12,501 nt of DNA. It comes from an uncultured Lachnospiraceae bacterium (GTDB lineage Bacteria > Bacillota_A > Clostridia > Lachnospirales > Lachnospiraceae). The stretch covers positions 1 through 12,501 of the forward strand of contig CADAHD010000061.1 in assembly GCA_902787595.1 (NCBI GenBank). The letters run 5' to 3'. Of the stretch, positions 1 to 6,927 are shown in pieces (the stretch's first letter is position 1; each line of letters opens with the position of its first letter). The translations under genes and the position numbers were made by a program. The notes beneath the pieces were generated by a model that did not search any database, was not told where the DNA came from, and saw nothing but the letters and a program-made list of their open reading frames with translations.

Positions 1-1818
1 TACGAGATAAAACTGACTCAGCCGTTTAAAGATTTTGCATCGCTGCAGGATTGGGGCTGGGATCTGGAGATCGGGCTGCAGGAGCTGGCCATAAAAGGTG
101 AGATTCCTGCAATGCCGCAGAATATCAACACCGGAAAGACAAATGTAACTACGGAAGAAGCACTGGTATCCCTGATCATAGGAATTTTCATGGTCATAAT
201 GGGAGTGGCGCTGATCGTGCTTATCTTTATGTCGATACGTTTCAGCCTGCAGGCAACGATCAAGAGAGAGCAGCGTGAGATCGGAACGATGAAAGCGATA
301 GGTGTGGATTCACTTTCCTACCGGACCTTATTTATAGTAAAATACATCGCTTTTGCCATGCTTGGCGGTGTGATCGGAAGTATAGCCGGCACCGCATTAT
401 GCAGATTCATGATAAGACATTTTATCAGCAATACGCTTAACCCGGATAACTCAGTGCTGATCATGACAGGTGTACTCTGCAGCGTGTTCTTTATACTTAT
501 GATGATCCTGTTTTCTTTTATAGCGCTTAAGAAAATGCGTAAGATATCTGTTATGGATACCATACATGGGGAGAACAGAGGCGAGCGTTTTCATAAACTC
601 CCCGGCGTGTTTCTGCACAAAAGTAAAAAAATATCCGTACCGTTATTCCTGGCAGGCTGCGATATAACAGGCAGGCTAAAAAGATATCTGTATCTGATCG
701 TAAGTTATACGATGGGCATGGTGGTGATACTGATGGCCGTGCAGTTAAAGGCAACGGTAGTGAGCGATGATTACCGCAGGACTTATATGCAGTTTGGCGA
801 CAGAGAGCTTATCATCCGGCCGGAAGATGAGATAAGGGACCGTATTATCGAACAGGAAGGAAGTTACAGGAATGCGTTTCTGTACTACGAAAAATACTAT
901 AACGAACATGGCATTCCTTTAAACACACAGATCACGGATGAGCAGGAGGTGGCGCTCCTGAGCGGAGATAAACGGGATGGGGCTGTATTGCATTTCGGAG
1001 ATTATGATATCGGGAAACTTAAGCTGGTGAAAGGTTCAAAGACGCCAAAGCTGCCAAACGAGGTGGTCATATCGCATCTGTTTAAAAAGTTAAGGGGGAT
1101 CAATATCGGAGATACGATCACGCTGGAGATGAAGATCTATGAGGATGACGGATTTACGATACGGACAGTGCAAAGGGACTTTATCGTGACCGGTTATGTG
1201 GAATCGACAAACTACAATAAAGTATTTATGACCGGAAACAGTGATGATATCGTTTCGGATGACTGGTCTGTATTCAGCCAGGGGATAGACGCAGAGGATT
1301 CGGAGTATCACGAATATATCGATAAAATGCGCGCTGTCAACAAAGATATACTGATACAGGATTTTGACGAGGTGCTGGATTATGATCTGGGACGTCAGTA
1401 CGGAACGCTCTTTGACGCATTGATAATTACGATGGGGATCATAATGACTGTCACGTGTTTTGCCATGACATTTCTGTATCAGCAGATCTTTATGGAAGAG
1501 GAGACAGCGGATATCGCAATGTTAAAGAGTCTGGGCATTGATAAGAAGAGCATAAAGGCATGGCACTACGCAAGGCTACTGATACAGGTGGGTGATGCCG
1601 CGGCAGCTGCAGTGATCATGGCGCTGACTGTGAACAGATTCATATTTGACAGGATAGGAGTAGCGGTACTGCATGTGGCGGAATTTATTATTGCATCGCC
1701 TACGGCAGCATCACTGATTGCGCTGCCTTTGTGGATCGCTTTGCTGATCAGCACAGTGATGCTGATATCCTTTAAGACAATGGATAAGATACAGATCTGG
1801 AGGGTAAGAGATGAATAG
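1..1818 (+). CDS. FtsX/MacB-type ABC transporter permease, 5' end missing
   Basis: This is the membrane subunit of an ABC exporter or envelope-acting transporter. The frame is open from base 1, so the ATG at 112 is internal and the true start lies upstream; 605 residues are visible. Two FtsX-type modules can be seen, numbered within the fragment. The first has membrane segments near 56-78, 110-134 and 152-175, with the cytoplasmic coupling motif REIGTMKAIG near 93. A further segment at about 229-248 leads into a large, probably extracytoplasmic domain (about 250-465). The second module starts at about 470 and has the matching motif ETADIAMLKSLG at 501, then two more hydrophobic stretches. This duplicated layout fits the large permeases of roughly 750-850 residues found in Clostridia. 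No ATPase gene is visible; it may lie upstream. The stop overlaps the next gene by 8 bases. The substrate is unknown: lipid, peptide or lipoprotein are all possible. Confidence 0.88.
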   Translation, partial: YEIKLTQPFKDFASLQDWGWDLEIGLQELAIKGEIPAMPQNINTGKTNVTTEEALVSLIIGIFMVIMGVALIVLIFMSIRFSLQATIKREQREIGTMKAIGVDSLSYRTLFIVKYIAFAMLGGVIGSIAGTALCRFMIRHFISNTLNPDNSVLIMTGVLCSVFFILMMILFSFIALKKMRKISVMDTIHGENRGERFHKLPGVFLHKSKKISVPLFLAGCDITGRLKRYLYLIVSYTMGMVVILMAVQLKATVVSDDYRRTYMQFGDRELIIRPEDEIRDRIIEQEGSYRNAFLYYEKYYNEHGIPLNTQITDEQEVALLSGDKRDGAVLHFGDYDIGKLKLVKGSKTPKLPNEVVISHLFKKLRGINIGDTITLEMKIYEDDGFTIRTVQRDFIVTGYVESTNYNKVFMTGNSDDIVSDDWSVFSQGIDAEDSEYHEYIDKMRAVNKDILIQDFDEVLDYDLGRQYGTLFDALIITMGIIMTVTCFAMTFLYQQIFMEEETADIAMLKSLGIDKKSIKAWHYARLLIQVGDAAAAAVIMALTVNRFIFDRIGVAVLHVAEFIIASPTAASLIALPLWIALLISTVMLISFKTMDKIQIWRVRDE

Positions 1819-3166
1819 GAGAGTTTGTATGAAGTGTCTTTCGATCACCATAGCGGCGCTTCCACTGTTGTTTGGCGGCTGCTCACAGGCAGCGCTAGTC
1901 ACGGGAGCAGGCAGTATGGTAAAAGTCGGATCCGTCAATGTGGAAGAGGAAGTGCATTACAGTGATGAGAGTGCAGCAGATGAACTGATCGCAAGCTTTG
2001 CCTCGCAGGATGGTCTGTGTGAGATAAAACAGTATGCATCCTATTATGACGTAACTCTGGATTATGAAAAAGGCAGTCCCGAAGAAGTAGGTGCAGCATA
2101 TGCTGCGACGCTTAAAGAGGCTGCCCCGCATTATGAGGCTGTAATTGAGCCGTATCTATATGAGAATATGCGGCATTCTTTCGGTGGCAGAAATGTGAAT
2201 TACGATGCGCTGACAGAACGCATCATGACGCTTGAGGCTGCGATACCCGATGAGTACAGGAAAGAAATAGAAAGCTTTGCAAAGGCAATGGCAGATGGAG
2301 AAGAAGGCTACAGTGCGAACGGAGAGCTTAGCTATATCGAGCTCCTGACAGCGCAGATCATTCCGGATGCGCTGCGCCCCACAGCCTGCAGCGTGCTCTC
2401 ACTTTCCGGCAGCATGACTGCTTCCGGGCAGCGCATCACCATGCGCAATCTGGAATGGAGCTTAGGCAGTGATGCGCAGATAGCTGCTATCCACGCTGTT
2501 ACGCATATGAAAAAAGCTGAACGTTCTATCACCGTGATCGGCATGCTGGGTATCTTTGATATCATCACCGCTGTCAATGACGACGGCGTGATGATAGGTA
2601 TCCTGGATGTGGGTTCGGATACATCGGCTATGGAAGGAATGCCTTATGTATACGAGGGGAAGAAGTGCTATACCTTTGAGATCCGCGCTGCATTGGAACG
2701 TTTTGACAATGCAAAGGATGCCGGAGAGTTTCTGCTTTCGGAGAGCGGCGATTTTACCTGGTGCAACAATATGCTGGTATCGGATAAAAAAGATGTGTTC
2801 TGCTGTGAAAATGCCACACGCGAAGTGCAGGAGGGACTTTTATGGGACAGAAAAGATGCCTTCTGTATCGTTAATTCATTCGCGACGAAAGGAAATAATG
2901 ATTCATTTACAGGGATGCAGGGCAATATCGACCGTTTCGCCAAATATAATCTGTGGGTAAACGAAAAGGAAAAATTCTCTGCAGCTGATGTTAAGGCTCT
3001 TATGGCTAAAGAGCATGTGAAAGAATACGGCGTGGTGAATGTACACAACAGCGGAACTGTACACACGGTGATCCTTGATTATGCTACGGGCAACATACAG
3101 GTGGCATTTACACAGGATTATTATGCGGATGATGTGCCTGAATATGTAACCATCGGACATTTCTGA
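1811..3166 (+). CDS. Lipoprotein with C45-like Ntn (acyltransferase/amidase) hydrolase domain
   Basis: The 451-residue protein begins with a basic n-region (NRRVCMK) and a hydrophobic stretch ending LLFGGC, so Cys24 is a candidate lipid-attachment site. The lipobox is imperfect, with Phe at -3. The body resembles the C45 acyl-CoA:penicillin acyltransferase / linear-amide C-N hydrolase group. It has a helical prosegment to about 190, then TACSV with the candidate nucleophile Cys193, the MRNLEW motif at 211-216, NDDGVMIGI at 256-264, WCNNMLVSD at 317-325, VNSF at 354-357, and a C-terminal VVNVHNSGTVHTVILD strand region. In this family autocleavage before Cys exposes it as the N-terminal nucleophile; that is inferred here. 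GGAGGG lies 6 bases before the ATG at 1811, which overlaps the permease end. A second ATG at 1829 has its own AGGAG 7 bases upstream and would give a shorter n-region. The substrate, perhaps an N-acyl amide, cannot be read from sequence. Confidence 0.75.
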   Translation: MNRRVCMKCLSITIAALPLLFGGCSQAALVTGAGSMVKVGSVNVEEEVHYSDESAADELIASFASQDGLCEIKQYASYYDVTLDYEKGSPEEVGAAYAATLKEAAPHYEAVIEPYLYENMRHSFGGRNVNYDALTERIMTLEAAIPDEYRKEIESFAKAMADGEEGYSANGELSYIELLTAQIIPDALRPTACSVLSLSGSMTASGQRITMRNLEWSLGSDAQIAAIHAVTHMKKAERSITVIGMLGIFDIITAVNDDGVMIGILDVGSDTSAMEGMPYVYEGKKCYTFEIRAALERFDNAKDAGEFLLSESGDFTWCNNMLVSDKKDVFCCENATREVQEGLLWDRKDAFCIVNSFATKGNNDSFTGMQGNIDRFAKYNLWVNEKEKFSAADVKALMAKEHVKEYGVVNVHNSGTVHTVILDYATGNIQVAFTQDYYADDVPEYVTIGHF

Positions 3167-3172
3167 GGGCAC

Positions 3173-3303
3173 TGCCTTCCCCCTGGAAGGTGGCATCGTA
3201 TTACAGCGCTCAATTGCCTTCCCCTTGGAAGGTGGCATCGTATTACCACGCTCAATTGCCTTCCCCCTCCGGGGGAAGGTGCCCGTAGGGCGGATGAGGG
3301 CAG
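3173..3303 (+). repeat. Tandem cluster of three hairpin-type intergenic repeats
   Basis: Two 42-base units lie head to tail (3173-3214 and 3215-3256) and differ at only 3 positions. Each begins TGCCTTCCCC, contains GGAAGGTGGCATCGTATTAC and ends CGCTCAAT. A third, diverged unit (3257-3303) starts with the same TGCCTTCCCC, then forms a 9-base-pair hairpin (CCTTCCCCC at 3259-3267, GGGGGAAGG at 3271-3279), a small GCCC-GTA-GGGC hairpin (3281-3291) and a GGATGAGGGCAG tail. TGAGGGCA occurs at both ends of the cluster (3164-3171 and 3295-3302), the first copy containing the stop codon of the lipoprotein gene. The third unit resembles short palindromic repeats that I recall being dispersed between genes in gut Clostridia. 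No T-run follows, so termination is uncertain. It separates the permease/lipoprotein pair from the two-component genes. Confidence 0.85.
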
Positions 3304-3304
3304 C

Positions 3305-3333
3305 TTGAAAAACCATCCTGATTTTGTTAAAGT
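3305..3333 (+). promoter_or_regulatory. Predicted promoter of the response-regulator gene
   Basis: TTGAAA (3305-3310) and TAAAGT (3328-3333) are 17 bases apart, matching the consensus boxes at 5 of 6 and 4 of 6 positions. TG at 3325-3326 gives an extended -10. The expected start point, about 7 bases past the -10, coincides with the ATG at 3340. No Shine-Dalgarno sequence precedes that ATG, in agreement with a leaderless or nearly leaderless transcript. The weak -10 keeps this tentative. Confidence 0.45.
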
Positions 3334-3339
3334 AAATCT

Positions 3340-4026
3340 ATGACTGACATCCTTATCATCGAAGACAATGAAGAACTCGGAAAGCTGATCTCGGATTTTC
3401 TTAAGCGGGAAGGGTATACGGTGGAATGGTGTACCACTGCGGAAGAAGGGATAGCGAAGCTTAAGACGGCAGCATGCAAGATGCTGCTGCTTGACGTGAT
3501 GCTGCCGGGAATGGACGGCTATGAGGCACTGCAGGAGATCCGGCGAAGCATGAAGCTTCCGGTGTTGATGATGAGCGCCCGCACTGATGATCAGAGCAAG
3601 ATCACGGGACTTGAAGTCGGGGCGGACGATTATATAGATAAACCTTTTTCTATACCTGTACTCGGATCCAAGATCAAAGCGCTGCTGCGGCGATCCTATG
3701 ACCTTACTGAAGACCGTCAGCTGCTCACCTGCGAAAACATATCCATGGATCTGGGAAGCCGGATCGTTTATAAGAATGGCAGGGAGGTAGTGCTTACCAC
3801 AAAGGAATTTGCCCTGCTGGAATATATGATGAAAAATCCGGGACAGGTGATCCCGAAGGAAAAGCTTTTTAACGAAGTTTGGGGATTTGATTCTTTCAGT
3901 GAACAGGGAAGCTTAAATGTTCATATCCGCTGGCTGCGTGAAAAACTGGAAGATGATCCGAAAGATCCTAAGCTGATCCGTACTGTCTGGAGAGTCGGAT
4001 ATCAGTTCGGAGGCAGCGGTATATGA
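3340..4026 (+). CDS. OmpR/PhoB-family response regulator
   Basis: This 228-residue DNA-binding regulator is the output half of a two-component system. The receiver domain covers about 1-118. It shows the acidic pair Glu8-Asp9, the phosphoacceptor Asp52 in LLLDVMLPG, Ser79 in the switch position and Lys101 in the DKPF motif. A winged-helix effector domain follows (about 128-225), with LTTKEFALLEYMMKNPGQV, the recognition region SLNVHIRWLREKLEDD and the closing RTVWRVGYQF strand pair. Length and layout are normal for the family. The start is fixed by the MTDILIIEDN beginning, although no ribosome binding site precedes it. The kinase gene overlaps the 3' end by 4 bases, so the two are translationally coupled. 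Control of the upstream permease/lipoprotein genes is plausible from position, not shown. Confidence 0.93.
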   Translation: MTDILIIEDNEELGKLISDFLKREGYTVEWCTTAEEGIAKLKTAACKMLLLDVMLPGMDGYEALQEIRRSMKLPVLMMSARTDDQSKITGLEVGADDYIDKPFSIPVLGSKIKALLRRSYDLTEDRQLLTCENISMDLGSRIVYKNGREVVLTTKEFALLEYMMKNPGQVIPKEKLFNEVWGFDSFSEQGSLNVHIRWLREKLEDDPKDPKLIRTVWRVGYQFGGSGI

Positions 4027-5354
4027 AGAAGGCACAAAAGCTTTTTCTCACAACAGTTCTTCTTTTTGTATTCCTGTTTCTGCTTTCCAATTTTATCTTT
4101 GGGATGATCATCACGCATAATAATGACAGCGCAAATATTTACATGAATCGTTTCTTTTATGCTTTGCAGGAACGTATCAGCGATGAGGATCCCGGGCGGA
4201 TCGGAGCCCTGATCGAGACGTTGCGTGCAGAGCATATTGCGGAGGATGCAGCAGATCTTATGCCGGAGCAGATCCGTTATATTCCCATAGAAGCGGGTGA
4301 CAGCGAAGTGGCGCTTCTCAATAAAGAGGGAACCGCACCGGCGCTCTGGGCACTTCATCATGAAGGAAAGATAATAGGTTTTGTGGAGTTTGTGTTTCGC
4401 CGGTCTGCTTATGTGCCGCTGCAGATCCTGATCAATGCGGCGCTGGCCGTTGCATTTCTTATTACAATATCTGTGTGCATCTTTATCAACACATCCGTAT
4501 TGCGGCCCTTCGGGAAGCTGTCTTCTTATCCGGAAAAGCTGTCAAAAAACGAGATCAGTGAGAAACTCCCGGAAAGCAAAAACCGGACTTTCGGACAGTT
4601 TATCTGGGGGATCAATATGCTCAGTGACCGTCTTGAGAATGATAGAAAACAGATCGGAGAGCTGAACAAAGAGCATATGACCATGATGACGACTATAGCT
4701 CATGGGATAAAAACGCCGGTGGCCAATATCAAACTGTATGCAGAGGCGATCCGCACCGGTCTGTATCAGGAAGACGGCATTGCAAACGAAGCGGATGCCG
4801 AAGTTGCGGAAAAGATCGTAAAGAATGCCGATGATGTGGCAGACCTCGTGAAGGAACTGATCGAAAACAGTTCAAAGGGGATCGTGAATTTTGAACCCCG
4901 GATCGAATCATTCTATCTTCAGGAGCTGCTGACATTTCTGAACGAGGAATTCGGTAAAAGACTGGAGATATTGAGGATCCCGTTTGAACCGGAAATGGGA
5001 CACAATGCCATGGTGAAAAGCGACAAGAGCGGCATCTGCAGGATATTGTCACAGCTGATGGAAAACGCCATGAAATACGGAAACGGAAAAGGTATCAGAG
5101 TAAGTCTGGAGAAGGAAAACGACGGATATTATTTTTCCGTGATAAATAAGGGGAAGGTGCCGGAAGATAGTGAACTCCCGTATCTGTTTAACAGTTTCTG
5201 GCGCGGCTCCAATGCGGCGGAAATATCGGGAAGCGGCATCGGTTTGTTCGAAGCGCGGGAGATCGCGCGGAAACTGTATGGTGATATCTATGTAAAGACG
5301 GATCCGGAGAAAGAGGAGATCGAGTTTGATGTGTTCATTCCTGCCGGATGTTAA
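4023..5354 (+). CDS. Sensor histidine kinase with atypical HGIKTP H-box
   Basis: This 443-residue membrane kinase is the partner of the regulator it overlaps. TM1 is about 8-30, an extracytoplasmic sensor of about 100 residues follows (31-133), and TM2 is about 134-156. A HAMP-like linker (RPFGKLSSYP and FGQFIWGINMLSDRLE) leads to the dimerization domain, with phosphoacceptor His227 in AHGIKTP. The ATP-binding domain has an N-box (QLMENAMKYG, Asn348), an F-box-like LFNSFWRGSN and a G2 box SGSGIGL (402-408). A DxG-type G1 box is not clear; VINKGKV (373-379) sits where it is expected. This arrangement fits a kinase type I recall as common in Lachnospiraceae, where the H-box usually reads SHDIKTP. 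Here the acidic residue after His is Gly228. The small sensor shows no recognisable ligand domain. The stop is 6 bases from the end of the convergent FHA gene. Confidence 0.92.
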   Translation: MKKAQKLFLTTVLLFVFLFLLSNFIFGMIITHNNDSANIYMNRFFYALQERISDEDPGRIGALIETLRAEHIAEDAADLMPEQIRYIPIEAGDSEVALLNKEGTAPALWALHHEGKIIGFVEFVFRRSAYVPLQILINAALAVAFLITISVCIFINTSVLRPFGKLSSYPEKLSKNEISEKLPESKNRTFGQFIWGINMLSDRLENDRKQIGELNKEHMTMMTTIAHGIKTPVANIKLYAEAIRTGLYQEDGIANEADAEVAEKIVKNADDVADLVKELIENSSKGIVNFEPRIESFYLQELLTFLNEEFGKRLEILRIPFEPEMGHNAMVKSDKSGICRILSQLMENAMKYGNGKGIRVSLEKENDGYYFSVINKGKVPEDSELPYLFNSFWRGSNAAEISGSGIGLFEAREIARKLYGDIYVKTDPEKEEIEFDVFIPAGC

Positions 5355-5360
5355 AGCAGA

Positions 5361-5756
5361 TCAAAGATAGATAAGCTTTATATTTGCAAGGCGTATATCG
5401 TCATTCTTGTATAAAGGGGCAGGTTCGCCTTCTTTAAGCTGTTTGCCGTTAAGGAAAGTGCCGTTCATGGATTTATCATCCACGATATATTCCTGGCCGT
5501 TTTCCGAGAAGATATGCGCATGGATATGACTGATCAGAGCGTCGTCTATTGACAGATCTATTTCCGTATTTTCGGGACCTATCCTTCCGATGCGGAAAGG
5601 ACTGACGGTTATGGGATAGAGCTCGCCGCTGCGCGTATCCAGAAGCGCGTGATACATGCTCAGATCAGGTTTATCCATTTGCGGCTCGCCGTCTTCGCTC
5701 TTTAAGATGGTACGTATCCAGGAATTATTTATGTTTGTAGTTCTGTCGTCTATCAT
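5361..5756 (-). CDS. Small stand-alone FHA-domain protein
   Basis: The 131-residue protein has no signal peptide or membrane segment, so it is probably cytoplasmic. An N-terminal arm of about 50 residues precedes an FHA domain (about 53-131) with FRIGR (54-58), ISHIHAHI (75-82, matching the SxxH phosphopeptide-binding loop but with His in place of the usual Arg), VDDKSMNGTFLNGKQL (92-107) and KNDDIRLAN. FHA domains bind phosphothreonine peptides, so it probably acts as an adaptor in Ser/Thr kinase signalling. No such kinase is encoded in this window. The N-terminal arm holds adjacent threonines (Thr6-Thr7), recalling the ETTS arm of GarA/OdhI; that comparison is speculative. AAGGAG sits 5 bases upstream of the ATG (complement of 5762-5767). 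The gene is convergent with the kinase gene and divergent from yqeY. Confidence 0.87.
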   Translation of the reverse strand: MIDDRTTNINNSWIRTILKSEDGEPQMDKPDLSMYHALLDTRSGELYPITVSPFRIGRIGPENTEIDLSIDDALISHIHAHIFSENGQEYIVDDKSMNGTFLNGKQLKEGEPAPLYKNDDIRLANIKLIYL

Positions 5757-5805
5757 ATAAACTCCTTATGCAGCATGATCAGGCAAAGATTAAAGATATG
5801 ATGAT

Positions 5806-5835
5806 ATTATAAACCATCAGCGGCAGATTATACAA
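5806..5835 (-). promoter_or_regulatory. Predicted promoter of the FHA gene
   Basis: On the minus strand a perfect TATAAT (complement of 5806-5811) lies about 50 bases before the FHA start codon. TTGTAT (complement of 5830-5835) is 18 bases upstream of it and is a poor -35 match. The surrounding DNA is AT-rich, so chance matches are possible. Confidence 0.4.
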
Positions 5836-5900
5836 GTGATAAAGGGGCAAAACGAAGGAAATAAATAATATATGTATATAAACACATTAGTGGATTGAGA

Positions 5901-5930
5901 TTGATTTTTGAGTGCTGAAAAAGATATAAT
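5901..5930 (+). promoter_or_regulatory. yqeY: Predicted promoter of the yqeY operon
   Basis: TTGATT (5901-5906) and a perfect TATAAT (5925-5930) are 18 bases apart, leaving a leader of about 65 bases before the yqeY start. A second weaker pair, CTGACA (5939-5944) and TAATAT (5962-5967) with 17 bases between, could be an alternative start point. A strong AAGGAGG ends 9 bases before the ATG at 6003. The leader shows no clear riboswitch or attenuator fold. Confidence 0.5.
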
Positions 5931-6002
5931 AATAGTCGCTGACAAAGCATAAGCAGGATAATAATATTATAAGAACATATATGCTCAAGGAGGAATGAAA
6001 AA

Positions 6003-6440
6003 ATGCAGTTTGAAACATTACAGAAAGACATGATCGCAGCAATGAAGGATCGCAACAAGGAGAGAAAGGATGCAATATCATCCGTGATACAGGCGATCAA
6101 GAAGGTGGCGATAGATGAAGGACACAGAGATGATATCTCGGAAGAGCTGGTGGATCGCGTGATCCTTAAGGAGCTTAAATCAGTAAAAGAGCAGATAGAT
6201 ACATGTCCTGATGAAAGAGCCGAGCTCAAAGCAGAGTATCAGTTCCGTTATGATGTTATCAATGAATATGCGCCAAAGCTTTTGAGCGCGGAAGAGGTAG
6301 AGGCTCTGCTTAAAGAAAAGTTTGGCGAAGTGATCGCAACAAAGAACAAGGGCCAGATAATGAAGACGGTTATGCCCGAGCTTAAGGGAAAAGCTGACGG
6401 TAAGGTGATAAATGAGGTGGTAGCAAAATTATGCAGCTGA
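6003..6440 (+). CDS. yqeY: GatB/YqeY-domain protein
   Basis: The 145-residue cytoplasmic protein matches the YqeY family across its whole length; the usual size is about 148. The N-terminal helical part carries DAISSVIQAIKKVAIDEG (23-40), the middle shows KELKSVKEQID and EYAPKLLSAEEVEALL (90-105), and the end has the family signature GQIMKTVMPELKGKADGK (116-133). The domain resembles the tail domain of the GatB subunit of the tRNA-dependent amidotransferase, so a link to tRNA or aminoacyl-tRNA handling is assumed for the family, but its exact function is not established. It is the first gene of a three-gene operon and overlaps the next gene by 10 bases. The AGGAGG site and promoter fix the start. 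Confidence 0.9.
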   Translation: MQFETLQKDMIAAMKDRNKERKDAISSVIQAIKKVAIDEGHRDDISEELVDRVILKELKSVKEQIDTCPDERAELKAEYQFRYDVINEYAPKLLSAEEVEALLKEKFGEVIATKNKGQIMKTVMPELKGKADGKVINEVVAKLCS

Positions 6441-6898
6441 AATCGGAAGAAAGAGTAAGATCCGGCGGCGCGCGGAAGTATCTTATACTTATACCGATAT
6501 GTTTATTTATTCTGTTTCTGGTTGGCGCGGTGATCTTTGTGATCCCGCGTCAGAAGGACATATCAAAGAGCAGCATCTTTTCCGGGGATGACATAAGCGC
6601 TTATGTGAAGAGAGATATAGAGCGTCTTAATAACGGTGAATATGAGGCTCTGCGCGCTGAATCTTCGGCAGCGATGCAGGAAGTTTTAAAAGACGGACTT
6701 ATGGAATCAATACAAAAGCAGACCGGTGATCAGTGGGGAGCTTTCAGCAGTTTCGGAGAGATCACTATGACGGAAGTCACCCAGGGTGGTCAGAAGTTTG
6801 CGGTTTCCGATATTATAGTCAATTATGAGAATGCCAAGCTGACTTTTCGCATTACTTACGATTCCGATATGAAATTATCCGGTTTGTATGTGCGCTGA
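6431..6898 (+). CDS. Membrane-anchored DUF3887 protein
   Basis: The 155-residue protein has a basic N-terminus (KSEERVRSGGARKY), one membrane segment (about 17-38) and a C-terminal domain of about 115 residues that should face outside by the positive-inside rule. That domain fits DUF3887: a helical start (DIERLNNGEYEALRAE, 62-77), a central WGAFSSFGEI (102-111), and strands ending LTFRITYDSDMKLSGLYVR-like sequence at the C-terminus. DUF3887 has a cystatin- or NTF2-like look and no assigned activity; in other proteins it is often attached to hydrolases. Here the next gene encodes an alpha/beta hydrolase, which may be a split version of that pairing. The start overlaps yqeY by 10 bases, with GAGG 13 bases upstream. 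Confidence 0.75.
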   Translation: MQLKSEERVRSGGARKYLILIPICLFILFLVGAVIFVIPRQKDISKSSIFSGDDISAYVKRDIERLNNGEYEALRAESSAAMQEVLKDGLMESIQKQTGDQWGAFSSFGEITMTEVTQGGQKFAVSDIIVNYENAKLTFRITYDSDMKLSGLYVR

Positions 6899-6927
6899 GC
6901 AGCTATGAATGTATTGGAGGGAAGAAA

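Noticed and set aside
112..114. ATG as the start of the permease
   Set aside because: The frame is open back to base 1 with protein-like sequence, and no ribosome binding site precedes this ATG; the gene is cut by the window edge.
3259..3279. Rho-independent terminator
   Set aside because: The hairpin is strong but is followed by G/C-rich sequence, not a T-run, so it is kept only as part of the repeat.
3173..3303. CRISPR array
   Set aside because: The units abut with no unique spacers, there are only three, and no cas genes are present.
2903..3316. A minus-strand frame with repeated KGKAIER / MPPS segments
   Set aside because: The peptide repetition comes from reading the 42-base DNA repeats; the rest is antisense to the lipoprotein gene.
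5355..5360. Bidirectional terminator between the kinase and FHA genes
   Set aside because: Only 6 bases separate the stops and no hairpin with flanking T-runs was found.
5836..5990. Riboswitch or small RNA in the yqeY leader region
   Set aside because: The region is AT-rich with no convincing conserved fold; promoter elements explain what is visible.
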